This document shows positions 1-5,101 of a DNA stretch of 6,349 nucleotides, one piece after another. The notes beneath the pieces were generated by a model. It was not told the origin of the DNA. It saw nothing but the letters and a program-made list of their open reading frames with translations, and ran no database searches. This DNA is from Lachnospiraceae bacterium. Lineage in GTDB: Bacteria > Bacillota_A > Clostridia > Lachnospirales > Lachnospiraceae. Position 1 is the first letter of the stretch; each line of letters begins with the position of its first letter. The DNA lies in NCBI GenBank assembly GCA_031262285.1, contig JAISHZ010000255.1, positions 1-6,349 on the forward strand, written 5' to 3'. The position numbers and the translations under genes are program-made.

Positions 1-542
1 TATACGCACTTGCTTGAAGAGGCTAACAAGATTTTTTTACTGATAGGTCTACAAGTTCAAGGCAATGGTAAGATACAACGAGTCGTTAAAGCGGAAACTC
101 TCGTCGAAGTAGATCGCCGTGTAAATTCATTACGAAGCAAGCTGTATCACCGAGCTATACACGATGAAGTGAAACTCTATTGCATCAAGGATTATTTGCG
201 GAAAGATTACTATGACGCAGTTTTTGAGGCATGCAAAGGATTGGCACAGCGTGTGCGCAACTTAACGGGTCTTAATGACGATGGTGGCAGGCTTTTTCAG
301 ACCGCGTTTTCACAGAAAGATCCATATATTTTTATGAATGCTTTACAGACAAGCAGCGAAATTAGCGAGCACACCGGTCTTAGCGAACTTTGAGCGCAAT
401 CTTTCATTTGGTGCGCAATCCCGCCGCACATACTCCGAAGATTAACTGGATAACGGATGAAACCAAAGCACTTGATATACTTACGGTAATTTCTGTGGCA
501 CACAAATACTTGGATGAGTGCCACCGCATACCAGGGAAATAG
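1..542 (+). pseudogene. TIGR02391/Ymh-family protein, 5'-truncated by window edge and frameshifted
   Basis: The reading frame is open from base 1, so the true start lies upstream. The protein matches my memory of the TIGR02391 (Hypoth_Ymh) domain: a histidine-rich helix (LYHRAIHDEVKLYC), then DYYDAVFEACKGLAQRVR, then LNDDGGRLFQTAF and an ALQTSSEISEHTG block. The frame stops at TGA 391-393, but the rest of the domain continues one frame over from about 388 to TAG 540-542, including LVRNPAAHTPKINW and TKALDILTVISVAHKYLDEC. Adding one T to the TTT at 389-391 restores GLSELLSAIFHLVRNP without a gap, so a one-base deletion or sequencing error is the simplest explanation. The biochemical function of the family is unknown; members are often found among restriction-modification genes (known from memory). 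Here the gene sits 12 bases before a mod remnant, as in an old operon. Recognition of the domain is strong; whether the gene is truly dead is less sure, since it has only one lesion. Confidence 0.85.
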
Positions 543-554
543 GGGGAAACAACA

Positions 555-912
555 ATGGATAACGAAAAACTGGATGGTCATTCGATGGATATAGAGCAGG
601 CTGACCGCGACTAGCTGCGTTCGGTGTTTCCGCAGTGCTCTTTGTCGAGGGCAAGCTCGACGTTGACCGCCTCTTGAACCTTTGCGGCGAGTATATAACC
701 GACGATTTTGAGAAGTACGAGTTCAAGTGGAAGGGCAAATCCGACTGCGTTCAGCTTGCAGGAAAACGCAGCGCCGGAACTCTGCACTCCTGCCATGAGA
801 CAGCGTGGATTGGGACAGTACCCGCAATCTCTACATAGAGGGCGACAATCTTGAAGTGTTGAAACTCCTACAAACCACCTACTTCCGCAAGGTGAAGATG
901 TTTTATATCGAA
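555..912 (+). pseudogene. mod: Type III restriction-modification methyltransferase (Mod), N-terminal remnant
   Basis: Only the N-terminal region of a type III Mod adenine methyltransferase remains. An AGGGGG ribosome site at 541-546 precedes ATG 555. The first frame reads MDNEKLDGHSMDIEQADRD, then TAG at 612-614, then LRSVFPQC. Near 633-640 the frame shifts; removing two bases joins FPQC to FVEGKLDVDRLLNLCGEYI. A second shift lies between about 785 and 804, after KRSAGTL. The next frame gives VDWDSTRNLYIEGDNLEVLK and LLQTTYFRKVKMFYI, the hallmark block that in intact Mod proteins runs straight into DPPYNTG. Here that motif is absent and similarity ends at about 912. The fragment therefore lacks the catalytic motif, target recognition domain and cofactor-binding motif and cannot methylate DNA. 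No res gene is present. The lesions are not all in homopolymers, so decay rather than sequencing error is likely. Confidence 0.87.
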
Positions 913-1064
913 ATAATCACTCCGAGATTGATACAATTTAACGATTGCCAAATCCGCCTGTCAGGGGGCGTGCAAAATCCTCCGTGGGGTGTGCATTGCG
1001 ATAACATATTGGGTTTCTATCTGTTTCTCATTCGGTTTATTTCATTATGTCGGAGGAATTGCAC
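913..1064 (+). other. Junction spacer between the mod remnant and the two-gene module
   Basis: This stretch has no similarity to Mod that I can see and no plausible gene. It must hold the leader and probably the promoter of the following operon, but I found no convincing -35/-10 pair; TACAAT near 926-931 lacks a matching -35, and TTGCGA near 998 has only a poor -10 partner. Its 3' end carries the strong ribosome site GGAGG (1052-1056) of the next gene. The left border, near 912, is the likely breakpoint at which mod was lost. Confidence 0.5.
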
Positions 1065-2483
1065 ATGAGCTATGATTGGAAACAGCTAAGTACAAAAATC
1101 GCGAAGGTAGGAATGATTTTCTTAGCAACGGGCGGCATAGCAGCGCTTGGTGGTGCAGCCCCGGTTGCTGTCCTTCTTGCCGGTTTAACTGGCGAGGCTA
1201 TATCTAGTGGTATTGGAGAGATAACAGAGGGTATCATATCTGGCATTCAACCCAAAGAGCACGGAGTTATTACAAGATTCCAGAGGGCGATCAGCGACTG
1301 TGTATCAGAACAATTAAAGCAATCCGCTTGTCCCAAAAAGAACATGAAGTCGCTACAAAATGACATAATAGACTCTTTTTTCAATGAGCCAGTTAATTTG
1401 ATTGTTTCTTCCACAGTCGAGCCGAAAAAGGCTATAAAATGTATTAAAGAATCCTTTGATAGGTATATTCCTACCTATAATATGTCTGACGAGCAAGCAA
1501 TAATCTTTGTCGACAACCTCTTTACTCGCCTTGGAGGCATTATAGATAATGACCATGAATTCACAACCGCAGTATATTTAAGCGGTATCATCGCAAAAGT
1601 AAAGTCATTGCAAAAAACAGCAGACGAAACACTCCGTGTTACATCTGGAAATGACGAAAAACTAAGTGAATTGCTTGCGGTTTTATATAGATTGATGTCG
1701 CATTATGAAAGTAAAAGTAATTATATAGCGTTAATAAAATCGGAATCAACTAAGTATATGTTTGTGTTCGAGCTTGATATAAATGGACAAGCAATCGAAT
1801 TATCGCTCTCCACTCGAAATGCCTTAAGAGATTGGTTTTATGATTACGCACGGGAAGACCTTTCTACAGTTTCAGATGAGCATCTCATTGACACTTTTGA
1901 GGTAATTATTAATGATTCTCGCATTAATCAAGCTCAGAGAGAGATTGACAGAATAAACTCATCAATTAATGGCGGCGAAGTCTTGGATGCACTCAATGAT
2001 TATCAATACTCCGAATCGAAGAAAATCGTCAACCACATCAAAAAAGAGAATGAGATAAAAGCCGCAGCTATCAAGTTCTATTTGAGCGATCGTATGGGAT
2101 TTGGTATCTTCAACACGCTTGAATACGACAGTCTTTTGGAAATAATTTTTTCCATTCTGAAACTTCCGTATTATGACACATATGAATTTGATAATAATCG
2201 CAAATACATTATGCTTGAAGTCTATATTAACTTCAATGGGTATAATGAGCATCATGAACGGTTTATGGTACACATGAAAAAAGCCGATGTTGAATCGTGC
2301 TTTGGCGGGTCTGGAGTGTATGATTTATATGGATGTGCTGTATTTGATATGGGTGGCTTCAAACGAGTGGTCGCTCCATATTTCTATCAACATCTTGGAA
2401 GTTTGAAGATTAATGATAATTTCGATTTTTCAAAAAATAAACGAATTCTAAATCTAAATAACTATTATATTGGATTAAAATGA
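1065..2483 (+). CDS. Uncharacterised 472-aa protein with glycine-rich hydrophobic N-terminus; first gene of a two-gene module
   Basis: I do not recognise the family. I chose ATG 1065 because GGAGG (1052-1056) lies 8 bases before it; ATG 1047, six codons upstream, has no ribosome site. Residues about 11-60 are hydrophobic and unusually rich in Gly and Ala (for example GGIAALGGAAPVAVLLAGL, then GEAISSGIGEITEGIISG), a spacing that recalls glycine-zipper membrane helices. Residues about 65-215 look all-helical (FQRAISDCVSEQLKQ, DEQAIIFVDNLFTRLGGI, EKLSELLAVLYRLM), vaguely like helical N-terminal regions of bacterial STAND proteins, but no P-loop is present. Residues about 220-250 look like beta strands (YMFVFELDINGQAIELSLS), 250-345 like charged helices, and 345-472 mixed with many aromatic residues and a GGSG turn near 414-417. 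No catalytic motif stands out. It is followed after 13 bases by its partner gene. A membrane-acting effector is possible but is inference only. Confidence 0.9.
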   Translation: MSYDWKQLSTKIAKVGMIFLATGGIAALGGAAPVAVLLAGLTGEAISSGIGEITEGIISGIQPKEHGVITRFQRAISDCVSEQLKQSACPKKNMKSLQNDIIDSFFNEPVNLIVSSTVEPKKAIKCIKESFDRYIPTYNMSDEQAIIFVDNLFTRLGGIIDNDHEFTTAVYLSGIIAKVKSLQKTADETLRVTSGNDEKLSELLAVLYRLMSHYESKSNYIALIKSESTKYMFVFELDINGQAIELSLSTRNALRDWFYDYAREDLSTVSDEHLIDTFEVIINDSRINQAQREIDRINSSINGGEVLDALNDYQYSESKKIVNHIKKENEIKAAAIKFYLSDRMGFGIFNTLEYDSLLEIIFSILKLPYYDTYEFDNNRKYIMLEVYINFNGYNEHHERFMVHMKKADVESCFGGSGVYDLYGCAVFDMGGFKRVVAPYFYQHLGSLKINDNFDFSKNKRILNLNNYYIGLK

Positions 2484-2496
2484 TGGGAGGTGTCCA

Positions 2497-3414
2497 ATGG
2501 AACGTTCATATGTGCCAATTAGAAAATTCTACGAAAAATGTTTGCCAGCGGCTCGTGCTAATGGGTATCGTTATGTTGTGTGCTTGTTAGCACGTGAAAC
2601 GGGTGTTGATGACTTGTATCAAACCCTTAAAGTACAGTGGGATGCGCTTGATGATGTTACAGGAAAAGATTTTCTATTTCTCTTTGCCGGAAAATATATA
2701 GAGGATGACGTTCACTCAGGTATAACATATGATGACGGAGTAGCTATTGCTTATACTGAGTTTATGCATATTCTTAATCAAAACCCTCGAATGCAATGGG
2801 GAGATTATTATGATTTTCGCAAAAGAGAAGAACGAGCAAAATATACCCCTGATTTGCCTTACGAGCAAACAAAACACATTTTCGAATTGCAAAGACATTT
2901 TGGTTTATCAAGAAAAGATATTCCTTGCCTAATGTTTACCAATCTTGACACGGGAAAGAATATTCGGGTGACTTTTGAAAGCAGTAATCTGTATGCGCTT
3001 ATGAATCGAATTCTATGCGAAGTGGAAAATGCTTTCTTAATAATTGATGAATTAAAACAGAGAATTGCACAATTCGAAGATATAAGGCGATCCGATCTTT
3101 TTAGAAAGTATATAGCACGAGAGGATCTTCGCGCCGGGCTGAATCGAATTGCTCAGATGTTACTCCCAGAGTATCGGGAAATTCTCCTTGATTGCATGGA
3201 TAACTTGGTTTTTGGAAACGGTCGAATTGATGATTTTTTTTTAAAGCGTCTAAATGCTTTTGTTGGTATATCCAAATCGATGTCAAATATTGATATAACC
3301 GACATTGAATATATCATTGAAAACAAAGAACCTGAACACTCTCTAAAGAATTTAAAGCGCATTAATGAGCGTATCGACTACATTATTGCAAATTGCAATC
3401 TTCAGTCGCATTAA
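2497..3414 (+). CDS. Uncharacterised 305-aa alpha/beta plus helical protein; second gene of the module
   Basis: I do not recognise the family. ATG 2497 has a very good ribosome site (GGAGG 2486-2490, 6 bases away) and begins 13 bases after the upstream stop, so the two genes are almost certainly co-transcribed. Residues 1-165 look like an alpha/beta domain: strand YRYVVCLLA (25-33), helix to WDALDDVTGKD (48-58), strand FLFLFAG (59-65), helix YEQTKHIFELQRHFGLS (122-138), strand PCLMFTNL (143-150) and NIRVTF (155-160). The alternating pattern could fit a Rossmann- or thioredoxin-like fold, but no active-site CxxC or nucleotide loop is visible. Residues 165-305 are helical and charged (NRILCEVENAFLIIDELKQR, a possible coiled coil, then LRAGLNRIAQMLLPEYREIL), probably for assembly. 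The tight linkage suggests it binds or controls the 472-aa protein. It could equally be a sensor or regulator; nothing in the sequence decides this. Confidence 0.9.
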   Translation: MERSYVPIRKFYEKCLPAARANGYRYVVCLLARETGVDDLYQTLKVQWDALDDVTGKDFLFLFAGKYIEDDVHSGITYDDGVAIAYTEFMHILNQNPRMQWGDYYDFRKREERAKYTPDLPYEQTKHIFELQRHFGLSRKDIPCLMFTNLDTGKNIRVTFESSNLYALMNRILCEVENAFLIIDELKQRIAQFEDIRRSDLFRKYIAREDLRAGLNRIAQMLLPEYREILLDCMDNLVFGNGRIDDFFLKRLNAFVGISKSMSNIDITDIEYIIENKEPEHSLKNLKRINERIDYIIANCNLQSH

Positions 3415-3423
3415 TCGCAGTAG

Positions 3424-3452
3424 AAAAAACAGCCCGCCGATGGCGGACTGTT
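3424..3452 (-). terminator. Intrinsic terminator, minus-strand orientation favoured
   Basis: Arms 3428-3438 and 3442-3452 form an 11-bp stem with a 3-base loop. Position 3433/3447 is C opposite A in plus-strand RNA, a mismatch, but G opposite U in minus-strand RNA, so the stem is unbroken only on the minus strand. The run of six A at 3424-3429 becomes a U-tract right after the stem on the minus strand; the plus strand has no U-tract there. It therefore ends leftward transcription coming from the gap, although it lies 13 bases past the stop of the plus-strand module and may help there weakly. Confidence 0.65.
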
Positions 3453-3545
3453 ACAATGCATTAGGAAAGTATCAGTTTCAGAGCAGAACAAAAGCAGCTC
3501 TGAGAAAACCTCGAACTGCTCTGAATGTGATTCTTTCCTATTGTA
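3452..3545. repeat. Long imperfect inverted repeat with alternative pairings
   Basis: Arms 3462-3486 and 3516-3540 match as inverted repeats at 22 of 25 positions, including a perfect inner 10 bp (TTCAGAGCAG 3477-3486 with CTGCTCTGAA 3516-3525). With a 5-base bulge (3458-3462) pairing continues outward through TACAAT 3452-3457 with ATTGTA 3540-3545. The 29-base loop contains GCTCTG 3497-3502, which can pair instead with CAGAGC 3479-3484, so two exclusive hairpins are possible. It abuts the terminator at 3424-3452. It could be a structured RNA, a small palindromic mobile repeat or a remnant of an insertion-sequence end. No coding potential is seen. Confidence 0.75.
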
Positions 3546-3567
3546 CCAACTCGCGGACTATTTTCTA

Positions 3568-3613
3568 ATAATTCGATATAGAATTAGTATTAAAAAACAT
3601 TTCTTCGAATTAT
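3568..3613. repeat. 9-bp perfect inverted repeat, AT-rich
   Basis: ATAATTCGA at 3568-3576 is the exact reverse complement of TCGAATTAT at 3605-3613. Inside, AATTC 3570-3574 can also pair with GAATT 3581-3585, giving a smaller alternative hairpin. The arms are AT-rich and partly expected by chance in this background; a regulator-binding pair or weak RNA structure is possible. Confidence 0.4.
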
Positions 3614-3640
3614 CTGAAAATACACATTAGTTTTAAGCTG

Positions 3641-3669
3641 AAAAAAGTGTATCATAATGCGTGACACTT
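3641..3669 (-). terminator. Weak terminator-like hairpin, minus strand
   Basis: ACACTT at 3664-3669 and AAGTGT at 3645-3650 can form a 6-bp AT-rich stem with a 13-base loop, and the A-run 3641-3646 would give six U at the end of the stem in minus-strand RNA. The stem is short and weak, so this is only a candidate. It overlaps the end of a short minus-strand open frame. Confidence 0.3.
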
Positions 3670-3701
3670 GACAAGCCATCGCGATAGCGATTTGGTACAA
3701 T
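3668..3701 (+). promoter_or_regulatory. Promoter-like pair with long spacer and internal palindrome
   Basis: TTGACA (3668-3673) is a perfect -35 consensus and TACAAT (3696-3701) a near-consensus -10, but the spacer is 22 bases, well above the usual 17. Within it lies the palindrome ATCGC-GATA-GCGAT (3678-3691), placed like an operator. Long-spacer promoters exist for MerR-type activators (19-20 bases), yet 22 is beyond that. No gene with a ribosome site follows. It may be a relic or a chance pairing. Confidence 0.3.
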
Positions 3702-3703
3702 GT

Positions 3704-3733
3704 ATCTTATTATGCCTGTATTGTTGTGGTCAA
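3704..3733 (-). promoter_or_regulatory. Candidate minus-strand promoter
   Basis: On the minus strand TTGACC (3733-3728) and TAAGAT (3709-3704) are 18 bases apart, an acceptable sigma-A type spacing with imperfect hexamers. Transcription would start near 3697 and run towards the weak hairpin at 3641-3669 and the better terminator at 3424-3452. This is weak evidence only. Confidence 0.22.
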
Positions 3734-3854
3734 GCTTTTTTGTAACATTAAAGGTTAATAACTCCACTTTCCCACCGGATATCTTGGAACAAAGCTTGAA
3801 TATATAAGGCTTGGGAGGCAATCCATTCGGTGACTTTACTTTTCATGATATCCG
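3730..3854. repeat. Two interleaved inverted repeats
   Basis: TCAAGCTTT (3730-3738) is the exact reverse complement of AAAGCTTGA (3791-3799). CGGATATC (3776-3783) is the exact reverse complement of GATATCCG (3847-3854), and similarity extends a few bases beyond with mismatches. The arms interleave, so both stems could form only as a pseudoknot. No function is evident. Confidence 0.35.
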
Positions 3855-3916
3855 TGATGTCGGAAGCACTATACCTTTCATCTGCTCCTCAAATTACACC
3901 ACGCACACGCACATAA

Positions 3917-3994
3917 ATCAAGGAGAAATTTTGTGTCACTCCAAGCGGCGCGGGGATGGATGAAATTATACGAGAGGAATTCATTGACGGTTAA
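3917..3994 (+). pseudogene. Possible C-terminal tail of a lost plus-strand gene
   Basis: After an in-frame TAA (3914-3916) a 25-codon frame runs to TAA 3992-3994 and reads FCVTPSGAGMDEIIREEF followed by IDG. It has no start of its own: AAGGAG at 3919-3924 lies inside it and precedes TTG/GTG codons of other frames. A strong plus-strand terminator begins 5 bases after the stop, just where the end of a real gene would be expected. I infer the last codons of a gene whose upstream part was deleted or frameshifted. Family not recognised. Confidence 0.35.
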
Positions 3995-3999
3995 ATGCC

Positions 4000-4035
4000 A
4001 AGAGCGGGAGGCATATGGTGTGCTTCCCGCTCTTT
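4000..4035 (+). terminator. Strong intrinsic terminator, plus strand
   Basis: Arms 4000-4013 and 4021-4034 form a 14-bp stem (AAGAGCGGGA outer part perfect, then one G-U pair, then GCA/TGC) with a 7-base loop, followed by TTT and an AT-rich stretch (4033-4045). On the minus strand no U-tract follows, so it ends plus-strand transcription. It closes whatever once ended at 3994 and would also stop read-through from the two-gene module before the convergent transporter operon. Confidence 0.82.
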
Positions 4036-4053
4036 AACTATTTCTATGCCCAT

Positions 4054-4074
4054 AAAAGGCGCTTATCTTGCGCC
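4054..4074 (-). terminator. Short terminator of the ABC exporter operon, minus strand
   Basis: GGCGC (4058-4062) pairs with GCGCC (4070-4074) across a 7-base loop; the A-run 4054-4057 gives UUUU after the stem in minus-strand RNA. It lies about 40 bases past the stop of the ATPase gene. The stem is short but GC-only, and its place fits the end of the operon. Confidence 0.6.
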
Positions 4075-4114
4075 GTCCGATTATAGGAACCCGGTTTTGG
4101 TTTCTATGATAATA

Positions 4115-5101
4115 TCACTTCCACGCAGTGTATAAACCGGCGATGACCTGCTCAATAGGCGCTTTATTGATTTCGACATCTAAAATTCCGTCGGAGTCGG
4201 AAAGCTGCTTGAGCAGGTTTTTTATAGGGTGTTGTGTGACGTCTACCTCATATTCATACACACCGTTTTCGGTGCGAATCAGTTTTCCGGCGTCAAAATT
4301 CGGCACAGAGCCGTTCGCCATGGTAACGCAAAATCTCGTGAGATTGCCTGTAATGTTACGCAAGCCGTCAAAGCTGCCATCGTAGGCTATTTTGCCGCCC
4401 GAAATCATGAGGATTCGCTGTGCCATTTCCTCAAGGTCGTCCATGTCGTGACTGGTAACGATAATCGTCACGCCATCGTCATGATTGATACGCTTTAAAA
4501 AATTGATCATCTGCCGTTTCGCGACGACGTCAAGTCCAAGCGTAGGTTCATCAAGAATGATAATCTCCGGCGAATGCAACAGCATCATGGCAAGGTCGGC
4601 TTTCATACGCTGCCCCAGCGACAGCTCACGGGCAAAAGTTTTCAGCAAGTCACCGATGTCGAGAAGTTCCGTGACCATTTCAAGGTTGCGTTTATAGAGA
4701 TCATCAGGTATATTCCACACAACCTTTTTCCACTCGTAGCTCTGCGACACCGGATGATCCCACCACAGCTCCGTGCGGTTTCCAAACAACACACCCAAGC
4801 GGCTCATCACATTAATGCGGTCTGTATACGGTGACAAACCAAGCACCGAAATATAACCCTCTGAGGGTACAAGCATACCAGACAACAGCTTCATTGTCGT
4901 GCTTTTACCCGCGCCATTCGGTCCGGCATATGCGACAAACTCTCCGCGCGCAACAGTGAACGACACATCTTCGAGTGCGCGGATTATTTTCTTCTGCGGA
5001 TGGAACAAATTTTTGAGTAGCCCTTTCCCGGCATTTTCACGCTGCCATTGCGTGAATATTTTCGTTGCGTTCTCAACTTTAATTGCGATGTCCGCCTGCA
5101 T
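4115..5101 (-). CDS. ABC exporter ATP-binding protein, COG4586 type
   Basis: This is the ATPase of a three-gene ABC-2-type exporter; it binds the two permeases at the inner face of the membrane and powers export. With the start used here (328 aa) the motifs are Walker A GPNGAGKST (60-68), signature LSLGQ (160-164), Walker B IIILDEP (180-186) and the switch histidine in TSHDMDD (H218). The blocks LWWDHP (112-117), IPDDLYKRNLE (131-141) and LDVVAK (190-195) are typical of COG4586. The Q-loop area reads GNRTELWW where relatives, as I recall them, have GQRSQLWW, so the usual glutamine is replaced. The frame extends to 5212, but residues before MQADIAIKVENATKIF are unlike the family and overlap the permease by over 130 bases. 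ATG 5101 aligns with the usual start and overlaps the permease by 23 bases; ATG 5128 and 5143 are alternatives and none has a clear ribosome site. Last gene of the operon. Substrate unknown. Confidence 0.93.
   Translation of the reverse strand: MQADIAIKVENATKIFTQWQRENAGKGLLKNLFHPQKKIIRALEDVSFTVARGEFVAYAGPNGAGKSTTMKLLSGMLVPSEGYISVLGLSPYTDRINVMSRLGVLFGNRTELWWDHPVSQSYEWKKVVWNIPDDLYKRNLEMVTELLDIGDLLKTFARELSLGQRMKADLAMMLLHSPEIIILDEPTLGLDVVAKRQMINFLKRINHDDGVTIIVTSHDMDDLEEMAQRILMISGGKIAYDGSFDGLRNITGNLTRFCVTMANGSVPNFDAGKLIRTENGVYEYEVDVTQHPIKNLLKQLSDSDGILDVEINKAPIEQVIAGLYTAWK

Larger units (their letters stand above)
3546..3913. other. Gene-poor, repeat-rich gap with probable decayed sequence
   Basis: No intact gene is supported. 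Minus-strand frames stay open for short stretches: one around 3633-3833 contains SPNGLPPKPYIFKLC and IIRYIVPNRYRDG, and another around 3780-3890 contains DERYSASDITDIMKSKVTEW. They overlap each other, lack good starts and ribosome sites, and match nothing I recognise. Several inverted repeats and weak promoter-like sites are listed separately. The best reading is debris of one or more lost genes between the defence-like module and the transporter operon. Confidence 0.5.

Noticed and set aside
386..394. CTT TGA at the frameshift in the TIGR02391 gene resembles the programmed +1 frameshift site of prfB.
   Set aside because: The domain continues in the -1 frame, not the +1 frame; the +1 reading gives a short unrelated tail. 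No canonical -1 slippery heptamer or SD-like stimulator in the right place is seen.
1047..1064. Upstream ATG 1047 as the start of the 472-aa protein.
   Set aside because: It has no ribosome site, and the GGAGG that serves ATG 1065 would lie inside the coding region.
805..1068. An 87-codon plus-strand open frame starting at GTG 805.
   Set aside because: Its first ~36 codons are the mod remnant and the rest is non-homologous spacer; there is no ribosome site before 805, so it is not a gene of its own.
3365..3568. A 67-codon plus-strand frame overlapping the end of the 305-aa gene.
   Set aside because: It runs through the terminator stem and the large inverted repeat, lacks a ribosome site and shows no protein-like pattern.
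3712..3809. A 32-codon plus-strand frame from ATG 3712 downstream of the long-spacer promoter.
   Set aside because: It has no ribosome site, and its sequence does not look like a known small protein.
3633..3821. A 62-codon minus-strand frame with TTG start.
   Set aside because: There is no ribosome site; the frame remains open only to a TGA a few codons upstream, it contains a promoter-like and a terminator-like site, and no family is recognisable. Treated as possible debris.
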